From: Phaeobacter italicus
GTDB taxonomy: Bacteria > Pseudomonadota > Alphaproteobacteria > Rhodobacterales > Rhodobacteraceae
DNA: 64,000 nucleotides
Reading direction: 5' to 3'
Assembly: GCF_001258055.1 (NCBI RefSeq)
Contig: NZ_CVRM01000002.1
Coordinates: 31,193-95,192 of the forward strand
Made by a program: the position numbers and the translations under genes. Shown piece by piece: positions 1-10,200 of the stretch; position 1 is the stretch's first letter, and each line of letters opens with the position of its first letter. Below the pieces are notes generated by a model. That model was not told the DNA's origin, made no database searches, and saw nothing but the letters and a program-made list of their open reading frames with translations.

Positions 1-166
1 GACGATGACTGGCGAAGCTGACTATCTGCTGCGGGTTTTCTGCAGCGATTTGGGGGAGTTAAACCGCCTCCTCCACGAGGTTCTCCTCCCCCATCCGACC
101 GTCGCGCGGGTTCAGAGCCAGATTGTCATGGATCAATTAAAAAGCGACGCGCCGCTTCCGACTTAA
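1..166 (+). CDS. Lrp/AsnC family transcriptional regulator, C-terminal part
   Basis: An open frame enters from the left edge (first full codon at base 2) and ends at TAA 164-166, giving 54 residues. It begins TMTGEADYLLRV and ends KSDAPLPT. The TGxADYLLRV stretch followed by a leucine-rich helix and a VARVQS strand is the hallmark of the C-terminal ligand-binding (RAM/AsnC) domain of Lrp-type regulators, which bind amino acids and control nearby transport or catabolic genes. The DNA-binding half lies outside the window, so target and ligand cannot be judged. The frame is intact up to its stop, so the gene is partial only because of the window edge. Confidence 0.8.
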   Translation, partial: TMTGEADYLLRVFCSDLGELNRLLHEVLLPHPTVARVQSQIVMDQLKSDAPLPT

Positions 167-227
167 GAGTCCGTGAAGGAACATCCTGTAGTTTCAGAGG
201 GCACTGACTTTGAAATAGGATAAAACC

Positions 228-1448
228 GTGTCCTTTGTAGATCGCCGAATTGAAAGCCGCCCTTCCCGGGGGGAGGCACCGTTTGCGCTGAATGAAGTAT
301 TCTTTTCGCGGACAGACAGCCGCGGCGTGATCGTGACCGGGAACTATGTGTTCCGCCGGGTTGCCCATTACGAATGGGACGAGCTGCTTGGCGCACCACA
401 TAAAATTATAAGGCACCAGGATATGCCGAAAGGTGTATTTCAGGTATTCTGGGACACCATCAAAAGCGGCAAAACCATCGGCGCCTACGTCAAGAACAAG
501 TCCAAGGACGGTCTGTATTATTGGGTTTATGCGGTCGTTGTCCCTTGCGGTGATGGCTACCTGTCGGCCCGCATCAAACCGACAAGCGCCGTTTTTGACA
601 CGGTACGCAAGGTCTACGCCGACCTTCTATCCGCCGAGCAGAATGAAGATCTCTCTCCCGAAGAGAGCGCCGAGCGGCTCACCCAGATGATCCAGGATCT
701 GGGATTTGACGACTACACGCAGTTTTCAACCCACGCGTTGAGCGAGGAACTCCTGTCGCGCGACATCGGTCTGAAAAACGAACCCGACCGGAAAATTGCA
801 GGCCTGCGCAAGATGCAGGAAAACGCAAAGACCCTTGTCAAAGAAACCGAAGGTCTGATCCGCGACTTTGACGCCATGCACACCATCCCGCACAACTTGC
901 GTGTGATTGCGTCGCGCATTGAACCGGCAGGTGGCCCTGTCACGGTTCTCTCCCAGAACTACGGCTCCATGTCACGGGCAATGTCCGACTGGTTTGAGGC
1001 CCATGTGATGGGCAAGGACAGCAACTTTGCCGTTATCGAAGCCGCGGTAAACAACTCTCTCTTTGTTGACTGCATGGCGCGCATTCTCAAGGAATGCGAT
1101 ATCCAGCTTCAAAAGGAACGCCGTGGCCTTGGCGAGATCGACATGGAATCAGAGCGCCAGGTGCTCGCTGATCTGGTCAAGCAACAGCTCGACGGTGCGC
1201 GCAAAGGCCTGGACCAAGTGGAACGGGAAGCGATGCGCATCACAAATGCCTGTCAGGTCATGCACCGTCATTTCCTCGGCCTCAGCTCCACCCGCGTCCT
1301 GTGCAAGATCGAGAGCGCCCGTCTGCCGGAATCTGGGGATACACTGGCCGATATCATCGACCAGCTTGGTGTCTTCCAGGAACGTATTTCACATCGCCTG
1401 GAAAAGATCGCCAAGCTGAGCACTGAAATCCGGGCTCTGGAACACTAG
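228..1448 (+). CDS. Aer-like PAS domain protein without a chemoreceptor signalling domain
   Basis: This 406-residue protein starts at a GTG preceded by AGGA 8 bases upstream. Residues about 20-110 form a PAS domain of the Aer type: FSRTDSRGVIV, then the IIRHQDMPKGVF motif and a tryptophan-rich W..Y.VYAVV strand. In Aer this fold binds FAD and senses redox state. Residues 110-406 are predicted helical and hydrophilic. I see no HAMP domain, membrane span or methyl-accepting signalling hairpin, so it should be soluble and act through a partner or as a redox sensor of its own. A hairpin terminator follows directly, so it appears to be monocistronic. The PAS assignment is firm; the output is unknown. 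Confidence 0.8.
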   Translation: MSFVDRRIESRPSRGEAPFALNEVFFSRTDSRGVIVTGNYVFRRVAHYEWDELLGAPHKIIRHQDMPKGVFQVFWDTIKSGKTIGAYVKNKSKDGLYYWVYAVVVPCGDGYLSARIKPTSAVFDTVRKVYADLLSAEQNEDLSPEESAERLTQMIQDLGFDDYTQFSTHALSEELLSRDIGLKNEPDRKIAGLRKMQENAKTLVKETEGLIRDFDAMHTIPHNLRVIASRIEPAGGPVTVLSQNYGSMSRAMSDWFEAHVMGKDSNFAVIEAAVNNSLFVDCMARILKECDIQLQKERRGLGEIDMESERQVLADLVKQQLDGARKGLDQVEREAMRITNACQVMHRHFLGLSSTRVLCKIESARLPESGDTLADIIDQLGVFQERISHRLEKIAKLSTEIRALEH

Positions 1449-1454
1449 AACAGC

Positions 1455-1505
1455 TGCGCCGCCATCCGCCGGATCAAACCTGTGGTCGGGCGGCGCAACT
1501 TTTTC
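1455..1505 (+). terminator. Rho-independent terminator after the PAS gene
   Basis: A perfect 9-bp stem (TGCGCCGCC at 1455-1463 pairing with GGCGGCGCA at 1489-1497) encloses a loop with its own small hairpin and is followed by ACTTTTT. It starts 7 bases after the stop of the PAS gene. Confidence 0.75.
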
Positions 1506-1613
1506 GGGCATATGACAAATGCAGGGCTCGCCATCTCGCAAGACCTGTAACCACTGCCAGTTTAAGATGTTAAAAGTTGCCATCCCGCAATCTGCTTGCG
1601 ATATCATGGCACC

Positions 1614-3503
1614 ATGGATGCTTTTCTCTATCAGGCGACAATTTACCTCGCCGCCGCTGTAATCGCCGTCCCCATTGCCGCGCGCTTGGGGCTGGGTTCT
1701 GTTCTTGGGTATCTGGCCGCTGGCATCATCATTGGCCCGGTTCTGGGGCTGGTCGGAAGCGAAACAGAAGACCTTCGCCACTTCGCCGAATTCGGCGTGG
1801 TGATGATGCTTTTCCTGATCGGCCTGGAGCTGGAACCACGCGCGCTATGGGCCATGCGGCACAAGCTCATCGGGCTTGGCGGACTTCAAATCCTTCTCAG
1901 TACAATTGCCCTGATGGGCGCCGCGATGCTGGCAGGTGAGACCTGGCAGGTCGGTCTGGCCATCGGTCTGGCCCTCTCTCTGTCTTCGACAGCGATCGTG
2001 CTTCAAACCCTATCTGAAAAGGGATTGATGCGAACAGGAGGCGGGCGGGCGACCTTTTCGGTGTTGCTGACCCAGGATATCGCGGTGATCCCGATACTTG
2101 CGCTTTTGCCCCTTCTGGCCGTCAAAAATGCGGCGCAGTTCAATGGCGACGGGTCAATCACCCGCGCTGCCGAAGACGGTCATGGCGCCCACGGCCACGC
2201 CACCCTGTCACTGGTCGAAGGCCTGCCAGGGTGGGGGGTTACGTTGGTGACCATCGCGGCCGTCGGCGCGATCATTCTGGCCGGTGTTTACCTGACCCGC
2301 CCCGTCTTCCGCTTCATTCACGCCTCAAATCTGCGGGAAATGTACACTGCGCTGGCGCTGATGATCGTTGTCGGGATTTCCTTTCTGATGACGCTGGTTG
2401 GGCTCTCCCCCGCACTGGGGGCGTTCCTTGCCGGTGTTGTGCTTGCCAACAGCGAATTCCGGCACGAGCTGGAAAGCGACCTCAATCCCTTCAAGGGGCT
2501 CCTGCTTGGCCTGTTCTTCATCACCGTCGGCGCTGGTATCAACTATCGGCTCTTTCTTGCAGAACCCGGTGATCTGATCGGTCTTGCCCTTCTTGTGATC
2601 GTGGCAAAGGGGGTCGTGCTTTACTTTGTTGGGAAATCCTTTGGCCTCAAGAAACGCGATCACTGGCTGTTCACGTTTGGGCTCGCGCAGGCCGGTGAGT
2701 TTGGATTTGTCCTGCTGGCCTTCTCCCGCCAGCTGAATGTCGTCCCGCCTGCCCTGTCGGAAAAACTTCTGCTGATCATCGCCCTGTCGATGCTGATCAC
2801 GCCGCTTCTGTTCATCCTCTATGATCTCCTGTCGAAATACAGCAAAGACGCCCCGAAGGAGCATGAGGCAGACGAGATCGACGAGGAAGGCCCCGTTATC
2901 ATCGCAGGCATTGGCCGCTTTGGGCAGATCGTCAACCGGCTGGTGCGCGCAAGCGGGTTCAATACGGTTGTTCTGGACAGCAACATGGAATCCGTCCAGC
3001 TGATGCGCCGCTTCGGCGTGAAGAGTTTCCTGGGCGATCCCACCCGCCCCGAACTGCTAAAGGCGGCGGGCATCTCCAAGGCCCGTGTTCTGGTTGTCGC
3101 CCTTGATGACAAAGAGGCCGCGCTGAGGCTGGTGGCGCACGCCCGCCGCGGCCATCCAGACCTTCATATCGTCGCGCGTGCCTATGACCGCAATCATGTC
3201 TATGCGCTTTATCAGGCTGGGGCCAATGATATCGTCCGCGAGGTCTTTGATGCCTCGCTGCGTGCCGGACGCTATGTGCTGGAGAACATAGGGCTCAGCG
3301 AATACGAGGCGGCAGAAGCGGAACAGACTTTCTATGCCCACGACCGTCAGGCTGTGCGCGAGCTGGCAGGCGTCTGGAAACCGGGTGTGCCGACAGCTGA
3401 CAATCCCGAATACATTGCCAAGGCTCGCAATCTTGAAAAAGACCTCGAAACTGCGGTCCTTGAAATGATCGAGGCGCGCACCGCGAAGGACAAATCGGCG
3501 TAA
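1614..3503 (+). CDS. KefB/KefC-type monovalent cation:proton antiporter (CPA2 family)
   Basis: The protein (629 residues from ATG 1614) has an N-terminal domain of about 12 membrane segments with the CPA2 signatures GYLAAGIIIGP and LTQDIAVIP, and a C-terminal cytosolic RCK/TrkA-N domain beginning at about residue 425 (VIIAGIGRFGQIVNRLV, a Rossmann GxGxxG variant). Such proteins exchange K+ or Na+ for protons at the inner membrane and are gated through the nucleotide-binding domain. A TTG 18 bases upstream also opens the frame; I prefer the ATG because MDAFLYQ leads directly into the first hydrophobic helix. Ion specificity and glutathione gating cannot be read from the sequence. It stands alone between two terminators. 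Confidence 0.88.
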   Translation: MDAFLYQATIYLAAAVIAVPIAARLGLGSVLGYLAAGIIIGPVLGLVGSETEDLRHFAEFGVVMMLFLIGLELEPRALWAMRHKLIGLGGLQILLSTIALMGAAMLAGETWQVGLAIGLALSLSSTAIVLQTLSEKGLMRTGGGRATFSVLLTQDIAVIPILALLPLLAVKNAAQFNGDGSITRAAEDGHGAHGHATLSLVEGLPGWGVTLVTIAAVGAIILAGVYLTRPVFRFIHASNLREMYTALALMIVVGISFLMTLVGLSPALGAFLAGVVLANSEFRHELESDLNPFKGLLLGLFFITVGAGINYRLFLAEPGDLIGLALLVIVAKGVVLYFVGKSFGLKKRDHWLFTFGLAQAGEFGFVLLAFSRQLNVVPPALSEKLLLIIALSMLITPLLFILYDLLSKYSKDAPKEHEADEIDEEGPVIIAGIGRFGQIVNRLVRASGFNTVVLDSNMESVQLMRRFGVKSFLGDPTRPELLKAAGISKARVLVVALDDKEAALRLVAHARRGHPDLHIVARAYDRNHVYALYQAGANDIVREVFDASLRAGRYVLENIGLSEYEAAEAEQTFYAHDRQAVRELAGVWKPGVPTADNPEYIAKARNLEKDLETAVLEMIEARTAKDKSA

Positions 3504-3523
3504 AGGCAGTACTCAGAAAACAC

Positions 3524-3553
3524 AAAAAAGGGCAGCCCGAAGCTGCCCTTTTT
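3524..3553. terminator. Bidirectional terminator between the antiporter and cobT
   Basis: An A6 run, the stem GGGCAGC/GCTGCCC around CCGA, and a T5 run lie between two convergent genes (stops at 3503 and 3585). The A and T tracts on both sides make it able to stop transcription from either direction. Confidence 0.9.
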
Positions 3554-3584
3554 GGTTTGGATCATACGTATTCAGATCGGCAGA

Positions 3585-4601
3585 TCAGCCGTCTGCAACA
3601 CCTGCTTCGGCAAATGTCGCCATGCCGCTGTGGCACGCAATTGCACCACGAACGATCTGGATTGCCAGAGCCGCGCCAGAGCCTTCGCCCAAGCGCAGAT
3701 CAAGGGACAGGAACGGCGGTTTGCCCAGTTCTTTCAGAAGGGCCGCATGTGCACCTTCAGCGCTCTGGTGTCCCGCGACAGCATGATCAAGCGCATCAGG
3801 GTGGGTTTTCATCAGGCAGGCCGCGGCAGCACAGCAGATGAAGCCATCCAGAATAACAGGAATGCGCAGCATCCGCGCCGCAACCATCGCGCCAGCCATC
3901 GCCGCGATCTCACGCCCGCCCAAACGGCGCAGCGCCTCGATCCCATCCGTGATATGGTCGTCATGAAGGGCCACCCCCTCGGCAACAACCCGCGTCTTGA
4001 TTGCCAGGCCCGCATCGTCCACGCCGGTTCCACGGCCCGTCCAATCGGCTGCCTCTCCGCCAAACAGCGCGCAGGCCAGTGCCGCCGCCGGAGTGGTATT
4101 GCCGATGCCCATCTCACCAACGACCAGCAGATCGGCTTGCGGGTCAACCGCGTTCCAGCCGGTCTGCAGCGCGGCCAAAAGCTCCTCCTCAGACATGGCT
4201 GCGTCTTTGGTGAAATCCTTGGTCGGGCGATCCAGATCCAGGCTGTGCACATCCAAACGCGCGCCTGCCAGCTTGGACAGCTGGTTGATCGCAGCGCCAC
4301 CGTTCTGGAAGTTCCCAACCATCTGCGCCGTCACCTCACCCGGAAAGGCCGAAACCCCCTGGGCCACAACACCATGATTGCCAGCAAAGATGATAACCTG
4401 CGGCGCGCTGATCGTTGGACGGGGATTGCCACGCCAACTGCTGTACCAGATCGCCAGATCTTCAAGGCGGCCCAAAGAACCCGGTGGTTTGGTCAGCTGA
4501 CCGTTGCGTTCGGCGGCAGCAGTTTCAGCCTGCGCGTCAACGCCAGGTGTCTCGGCCAACTGGGCCCGAAATTGATCAAGTGAAAAGAGCGGTGACAGCA
4601 T
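3585..4601 (-). CDS. cobT: Nicotinate-nucleotide--dimethylbenzimidazole phosphoribosyltransferase
   Basis: CobT transfers phosphoribose from nicotinate mononucleotide to 5,6-dimethylbenzimidazole to form alpha-ribazole phosphate, the lower-ligand branch of cobalamin assembly. At 338 residues it has the usual length. Visible family motifs are the N-terminal [48 protein letters not shown], and the C-terminal [12 protein letters not shown], whose Glu306 matches the catalytic glutamate region. It is divergent from cobS, whose product uses alpha-ribazole, across 100 bases. The enzyme supports the B12-dependent ribonucleotide reductase encoded at the far end of this window. Confidence 0.96.
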   Translation of the reverse strand: MLSPLFSLDQFRAQLAETPGVDAQAETAAAERNGQLTKPPGSLGRLEDLAIWYSSWRGNPRPTISAPQVIIFAGNHGVVAQGVSAFPGEVTAQMVGNFQNGGAAINQLSKLAGARLDVHSLDLDRPTKDFTKDAAMSEEELLAALQTGWNAVDPQADLLVVGEMGIGNTTPAAALACALFGGEAADWTGRGTGVDDAGLAIKTRVVAEGVALHDDHITDGIEALRRLGGREIAAMAGAMVAARMLRIPVILDGFICCAAAACLMKTHPDALDHAVAGHQSAEGAHAALLKELGKPPFLSLDLRLGEGSGAALAIQIVRGAIACHSGMATFAEAGVADG

Positions 4602-4701
4602 TGCAAAGCCTCATTGCATCGAAGGGGTCGTCGCAGGTAAAGCGGTTTAACCGTATGTACCCGGAACCCCTCATACCGCAAGTCCTGCCAGAGCCCTGCT
4701 T

Positions 4702-5460
4702 ATGCGAAAAAACGACATCCTGATTACAGATATCCTGCTCTCACTGGTTTTGTTGACCCGGCTTCCCCTGCCGCACTTGAACAAAACCGACTTTGCCAGA
4801 CAATCCAAGGCTGTATGGGCCTTCCCTATTGCCGGTTTTGCGGTTGCGCTGGCGGCTTGTCTCGCAGTGTCAGTGGCCGTCTGGGCGGGGCTAAGCCCCG
4901 CGATTTCAGCGGGAATTGCCATCGGTGTGCAGATCCTCCTGACTGGCGCGATGCATGAGGACGGGCTTGCCGATACCGCTGATGGGTTCTGGGGCGGATT
5001 TGAGCGGGCGCGCAGACTTGAGATCATGAAGGACAGCCAGATCGGCACTTACGGCGTTCTTGCGCTTATCCTTGGCATTGGACTGCGTTGGACCGCGCTA
5101 GGCACGCTGATTGCTGGCCCGGGCATCTGGGTGCTTGTCCCCCTGGCCATGTTGAGCCGATCAATGATGCCAGTTGTGATGACAGCGCTGCCCAATGCGC
5201 GCGGACATGGCCTGTCGCAATCTGTCGGTCGCCCACAAAAGGCGCCCGCTGTGATCGGCGTCCTGAGCGCCCTGTTCGTCGGACTGTTTGTTGCAGGCTG
5301 GGCGACGTGGCTGGTGCTGCTGGTCATGGCTGTTGCGACCTGGGGCATTGTCGCCCTCGCAAAGCGGAAGATCGGCGGGCAAACTGGTGATGTCCTGGGG
5401 GCGACGCAACAGATCAGCGAGATTGCAGGGCTGCTTGCCCTGGTTGCCATATGCTCCTGA
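4702..5460 (+). CDS. cobS: Adenosylcobinamide-GDP ribazoletransferase (cobalamin synthase)
   Basis: CobS joins adenosylcobinamide-GDP to alpha-ribazole (or its phosphate) and so finishes the nucleotide loop of cobalamin. The 252-residue protein is an integral inner-membrane enzyme with about six hydrophobic segments. Family signatures are LLTRLPLP near the start and the acidic MHEDGLADTADGFWGG motif at residues 84-99, which binds the metal and substrate phosphates. The start at ATG 4702 places LLTRLPLP at the expected position. It diverges from cobT and ends 22 bases before a strong terminator. I see no cobalamin riboswitch in the 100-base spacer. Confidence 0.95.
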   Translation: MRKNDILITDILLSLVLLTRLPLPHLNKTDFARQSKAVWAFPIAGFAVALAACLAVSVAVWAGLSPAISAGIAIGVQILLTGAMHEDGLADTADGFWGGFERARRLEIMKDSQIGTYGVLALILGIGLRWTALGTLIAGPGIWVLVPLAMLSRSMMPVVMTALPNARGHGLSQSVGRPQKAPAVIGVLSALFVGLFVAGWATWLVLLVMAVATWGIVALAKRKIGGQTGDVLGATQQISEIAGLLALVAICS

Positions 5461-5482
5461 CGCAAGACACATCTCGCGCATG

Positions 5483-5517
5483 AAAAAAGGGTCGCACCGT
5501 CTGGCGCGACCCTTTTT
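5483..5517. terminator. Bidirectional terminator between cobS and carD
   Basis: A6 run, stem GGGTCGC/GCGACCC and T5 run between convergent cobS (stop 5460) and carD (stop 5536). Confidence 0.9.
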
Positions 5518-5535
5518 CGTTGGCTGATACGGAAA

Positions 5536-6045
5536 TCAGGCAGCGCGGGAGGTCAGAACCTCATCCACCTGCTTGGCTGCCGAAATCTCGTCACCACCGG
5601 ACACGGCTGCCACTTCGCGGGTCAGACGCTCCAACGCGGCTTCATACAGCTGGCGCTCAGAGTAGCTTTGCTCACGCTGGTCATCCGTGCGGTGCAAATC
5701 GCGCACCACCTCAGCAATCGAGATCAGATCACCAGAGTTGATCTTCTGCTCATATTCCTGCGCACGACGGGACCACATGGCGCGCTTGACCTTGGCTTTC
5801 CCCTTGAGGGTCGTCATGGCTTTGGCGATCACGTCAGGCGAGCTGAGCGAACGCATCCCGATTTCGGTTGCCTTGTGCGTCGGCACCCGCAGGGTCATCT
5901 TGTCCTTTTCGAAGGTGATTACGAAAAGCTCCAGCTTGAAACCGGCCACTTCCTGTTCTTCGATCGAAATGATCTGGCCAACACCGTGGGCCGGATACAC
6001 AACATAGTCGTCAGGCCGAAACTCTGGCTTCTTCGATTTGGTCAT
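5536..6045 (-). CDS. carD: CarD/CdnL family RNA-polymerase-binding transcription regulator
   Basis: This 169-residue protein carries the CarD/CdnL N-terminal domain (about residues 9-65): FRPDDYVVYPAHGVGQI, which binds the RNA polymerase beta subunit. A helical C-terminal DNA-contact domain follows, with the conserved MWSRRAQEYEQKINSGD stretch. CarD-type proteins stabilise open promoter complexes and are common and usually essential-like in alphaproteobacteria. The gene is monocistronic with a long leader. A small stem (TGTCGGC/GCCGACA, 6066-6085) lies 20 bases upstream of the start on the transcribed side and could influence translation; that is inference. Confidence 0.93.
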   Translation of the reverse strand: MTKSKKPEFRPDDYVVYPAHGVGQIISIEEQEVAGFKLELFVITFEKDKMTLRVPTHKATEIGMRSLSSPDVIAKAMTTLKGKAKVKRAMWSRRAQEYEQKINSGDLISIAEVVRDLHRTDDQREQSYSERQLYEAALERLTREVAAVSGGDEISAAKQVDEVLTSRAA

Positions 6046-6464
6046 ACAGGTCTTTCCTCGCTATGTGTCGGCTCTCCTGCCGACAAGGCCACAACAGCTC
6101 TCACGGCGCGTAGATCACGCGATCCGCGTCGTTCGAGATGTCGCAGAAAAGCCGCCAACAAGACCGTGCAGCACAGCGCGCACAGCCGAGGCGGGCATCC
6201 GTTGATTGCTCAATTATGAAATCACCATATCACATTTTTCGCCCTGAAAAAAGACAGTGCCCGGCCAACACCAGCCACGCAGCCCCGAAACCAAGGAGCA
6301 AATTCCTGTTTTTAGGGCAGATCGGGCAGGTTTCTGCCCAATTGCGCGATATCTGAGCGACAGACAGCACCGCAAACGACTCGGCTGATCACAGCGATCA
6401 GCCACCGAACACGGTGCCGGAATGGCAAAGACCACCCGATTGGGTGGTCCGGAACATTTTTTGA
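6046..6464. other. 419-base intergenic region between carD and fdxA
   Basis: This stretch should hold the minus-strand carD promoter and leader. I see the TGTCGGC/GCCGACA hairpin at 6066-6085 and the fdxA terminator at 6430-6449, but no convincing gene. A 73-codon minus-strand frame at 6214-6435 is Cys/Arg-rich with no recognisable motif. No clear -35/-10 pair could be assigned by eye. Confidence 0.6.
6430..6449 (-). terminator. Terminator of fdxA
   Basis: Perfect stem GACCACCC/GGGTGGTC around GATT, followed on the minus strand by TTTGCC. It starts 15 bases after the fdxA stop. The T run is short, so efficiency is uncertain. Confidence 0.65.
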
Positions 6465-6803
6465 TTATCCGCCTTCGCCAGGTGCCTCGGAGAAGTATTT
6501 CTCCAGTTTACCTTCTTCGCCATCACGCTCTTCTGCGTCGGGAAGCGGGTCTTTCTTGGACACGATGACAGGCCACATCTCGGAATATTTGCGGTTGAAT
6601 TCAACCCACTTGTCCATATCCGGCTCTGTGTCAGGACGGATCGCATCTGCCGGGCATTCTGGCTCACAGACGCCACAGTCGATGCATTCATCCGGATGGA
6701 TGACCAGCGTGTTCTCACCCTCGTAGAAACAATCCACCGGGCAGACTTCGACACAGTCTGTGTATTTGCAGGCGATGCAGTTGTCCGTAACGACGTAGGT
6801 CAT
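6465..6803 (-). CDS. fdxA: Ferredoxin FdxA (seven-iron type)
   Basis: The 112-residue protein begins [17 protein letters not shown] and has two clusters of cysteines: C9-x2-C-x4-C-x3-C, with PVDCFYEG following, and the C-x2-C-x2-C-x3-C of [14 protein letters not shown]. This is the FdxA layout binding one [3Fe-4S] and one [4Fe-4S] cluster, with a hydrophilic C-terminal extension that includes the conserved [15 protein letters not shown]. It is a low-potential soluble electron carrier; its partner cannot be read here. It lies 63 bases downstream of the S4 gene on the same strand, an arrangement I recall as common in Rhodobacteraceae, and may be partly co-transcribed with the helicase and S4 genes. 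Confidence 0.95.
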   Translation of the reverse strand: MTYVVTDNCIACKYTDCVEVCPVDCFYEGENTLVIHPDECIDCGVCEPECPADAIRPDTEPDMDKWVEFNRKYSEMWPVIVSKKDPLPDAEERDGEEGKLEKYFSEAPGEGG

Positions 6804-6866
6804 GGTGGGCGAGTCCCGTAGCTGTTTCGCGAATAGCTAATTCACAAGTCGCCCGGCTTCAAGGTG

Positions 6867-7241
6867 TCAAAACGCTGTATCTTTGCGACTAAGATCAAGC
6901 GCCCTGCGCTCTTTCTTGTCTGGGCGACCTTTTCCCTCGTATCGCGGATTTCGCGGCACAGGATCCTGCTTTTCAGTCAAATCAAAGTACAGCCCCTGGG
7001 CCTCTGGGGCGGGCCCACGACGTGTTCCCAAGGCCTCAACGCGGACGGTACGGATGATGTTGCCCTGCGGAAAGGTCAGAACATCACCGATGGTGACGTT
7101 CTGAGCCGGTTTTGAGATCTTCGCGCCATTCAGACGCAAATGGCCGCCGCTGACCAGTTTCGAGGACAGGCTCCGGGTCTTGAAGAACCGGGCCTGCCAC
7201 AGCCATTTGTCGATCCTGATCTTTTCAGACGGCGGCGTCAT
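6867..7241 (-). CDS. S4-domain RNA-binding protein (Hsp15-like)
   Basis: The 124-residue protein has an S4 domain at residues about 8-60 (IRIDKWLWQARFFKTRSLS, then GGHLRLNGAKISKP) and a basic C-terminal tail (PDKKERRALDLSRKD). Hsp15/HslR proteins bind the 50S subunit carrying a stalled nascent peptide and help recycle it. The gene starts 6 bases after the helicase stop, so the two are almost certainly co-transcribed and probably act in the same RNA or ribosome process. A dedicated role in ribosome rescue is inferred from the family only. Confidence 0.9.
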   Translation of the reverse strand: MTPPSEKIRIDKWLWQARFFKTRSLSSKLVSGGHLRLNGAKISKPAQNVTIGDVLTFPQGNIIRTVRVEALGTRRGPAPEAQGLYFDLTEKQDPVPRNPRYEGKGRPDKKERRALDLSRKDTAF

Positions 7242-7247
7242 GAGCGA

Positions 7248-10200
7248 TCAGTCGCCTTGCTTCAGCCCCATGAGAGCCGCTGCAAAGGGGTTGTCCGGAT
7301 CGATCTGCTTTTCCTTCTTCGGCGGACGGGCCGAATAGGTCTTGCTTCCCTGATCCTGACGCGGACCGCCCTTCTTGCCAGGCTTGCCGCCGCGCGGTTT
7401 TCCACCTTTGCCACGAGGGCCGTCACCGCCACGCTTTGCGCCACCGCGGCCTTCGCCGTCGCCTGCCTGCTGACCGCGACGACCTGCGCCACGCTGGCCA
7501 CCTTTGGCATTGCGAGCACGGCCCCAGGTGAAGGTGTAGAAGACTTCCATCTCCTGCTCTTCGACCTTGGCGTCTGCCGCGTCACCCACAGGGGTTTCGA
7601 TTTCCGCAGTTTCCGGGATCGGATCTGAGGCGGCAGCATCGGCAAGTGTTTCCGCAACCGGAGCAGCGCCAGCATCAGCGATGTTGGCGACCTCTGCCGG
7701 AACATCGGCCGGGGTCACACCTGCAACAGCGTTATCTTCCGTGACTGCTGCAGTATCGGTTTCATCAGGAGCCGCTGCGGGTGTGTTTTCCGCCTGCTGC
7801 GCGGCGTCCATGACCGGAACATCTGCAGCAGGGGTACCCGTTTCGGTGACAACCGCATCAACGGGCTTGGCTTTGATCCGCTCACCTTTGTCAGCGTTAT
7901 AACCCAGCCCCTGCATCAGGTCTGCGAACTGCTCCAGCGTCATGCCAGTGATCGACAGCATGTCGGGCTTCGCTTCGAAACCGCCACGGCTGTCTTCATT
8001 GCGCAGCATGTCTGCGAGGCGCTCCAGCATGTCGATGCGGATCATCCGTTCGCCAGCATTGCGATACCCGCACATGGTATCATAGCCCTCGGGCGCATCG
8101 GCGTTCACGGGAACTGTCACCAGACCAGCGGGCGGCGAGTCGGGGAACTCGCTCAGGCCCTGCGACAGCGCCCAAAGCACCAGACGCAGACGCGTTGGAG
8201 CGGGCTTGAGCAGAAGCGGCATGAAGATCGTGAACTGGCCAAAGCGAATGCCATGCTTGCGCAGCGCACCACGGGCGTCCTGATCCAGATCCTTGACTTC
8301 CTGCGCGACGGCAGCGCGCGGCAGGATGCCCAGTGCCTCGACCATGCGGAAGGCGAAACCACGGGCAAGCCCGGTCAGTTCTTCATCGCGCTGCAGGTTC
8401 AAAAGCGGCTCAAACAGCGCATTGACCTTGCGGGAAATAAAATGCTGAAGGCGGCGTTCGACCTTTTGGGCAACGTCAGGGCCTGCGGCCTCGTCCACGA
8501 AGACTTCGATCTGCGGGTTCAGCGGGTCTGCGCCGGCAACCAATTTGCCGACCGCATGTTCACCCCACATCAGGCCACCCTGATCGGTAAAGTCGATTTC
8601 GGTATCGGGAGCGTTGTAAAAACGATCGGCGCGCAGATGGAATTGCGGTGCGAGCGCCTGCATGGACGCGGACTTCAGCGCCTTGGCTTCGGCGCCTTGG
8701 GCGCCTTTGTCCGGCGAGAACCGGAACCCTTCGAGACGACCAACGAATTCACCTTCGACGGTCACTTCACCCTTGTCATTTACTTCGGCCAAAAGGGCCT
8801 CCTTCTGTTTGAGCCGGCGCAAAAGCACGGATGTGCGCCGGTCCACAAATCGCTGAGTCAGACGTTCGTGCAAGGCGTCCGACAACCTGTCTTCTACAGC
8901 GCGGGTTTCGCCACGCCAATGACTTTCATCACGAACCCACCCGTTGCGTTGCGCAACATAAGTCCAAGTTCGAATAAAGGCCAAACGTTTCGACAATGCG
9001 TCAATGTCACCATCAACGCGGTCAATCCGCTTGATCTGGCGGGCCAGCCAATCGTCAGGAACAACCCCAGACCCATGCAGATATTGGAATAGAACACCCA
9101 AAAGACCAGAGTGTTCCGACTGGGAAATGCCGCGAAAGTCCGGAACACGGCAAACATCCCACAGCAAGCGGACCGACTGCGCGTTGGTTGTGCGCGCCAG
9201 AATCTCATCCTGCTGAGAAAGGGATTTGAGAGCGATCAAATCATCCGCCTCACGGGCGCGCACCAGCGTTTCGTCCTGCGGCGGTGATTCGAGCGAACGG
9301 ATCAGCGCCTCTACGGTGCCAAACTGGAGCGCCGAGTTGCGCCAGTTGAGTTTTTTGAGCGGGGTAAACCGATGCTCCATGATGGCTTGGGCCACGCCAT
9401 CATCAAGCGGCGGGGCGTCACCTGTTACCCCGAAACTGCCATGGCTCATGCCACGACCGGCCCGTCCGGCAATCTGCGCCAGTTCATTGGGGGCGAGCTG
9501 ACGCATCCGGCGGCCATCGAACTTGCTCAGCGAAGAGAACGCCACATGATCGATATCCAGGTTCAGCCCCATTCCGATGGCATCTGTCGCCACCAGATAA
9601 TCAACCTCACCATTCTGGTACATGGCGACCTGCGCGTTGCGCGTTCTGGGGCTCAGCGCCCCCATCACGACCGCAGCCCCACCTTTCTGGCGGCGGATCA
9701 GCTCCGCGATGGCGTAGACATTGTCGATGGAGAAACCAACGATCGCGGTGCGCGGCGGCATTCGGCTGATTTTCTTGGATCCCGAATAGACCAGATCCGA
9801 CATCCGTTCGCGGCGCATGAACTGCACGCCAGGCACAAGCGCAGAGATCGGCCCGCGCATGGTATCAGCGCCCAGGAACAACGTCTCACGGGTGCCACGC
9901 GCCCGCAGCAGGCGATCCGTGAACACATGGCCGCGCTCTGGGTCGGCGCAGAGTTGAATTTCGTCGATTGCCAGAAAATCGCACCCCATGCCTTCAGGCA
10001 TCGCTTCGACGGTACAGATCCAGTACTGAGCGCGGGGCGGGACGATCCGCTCTTCGCCGGTGACCAGCGCCACAACCGAAGGCCCCCGTGCGGCGACAAC
10101 CTTGTCATAGACCTCCCTCGCCAGGAGCCGCAGGGGAAAGCCCATAATCCCGGTGCGATAACCCAACATGCGCTCGATCGCGTAGTGGGTCTTGCCGGTG

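Noticed and set aside
3552..4583. 343-codon plus-strand frame
   Set aside because: Antisense to cobT over its whole length, with Arg/Gln/His-rich composition and no motif.
4602..4701. Cobalamin riboswitch between cobT and cobS
   Set aside because: The spacer is only 100 bases and has no B12-box or multi-stem layout; only an 11-bp dyad CGGTTTAACCG (4643-4653) is visible. The nrdJ leader shows none either.
6214..6435. 73-codon minus-strand frame in the carD-fdxA gap
   Set aside because: Cys/Arg-rich, no motif, no ribosome site and overlaps the fdxA terminator.
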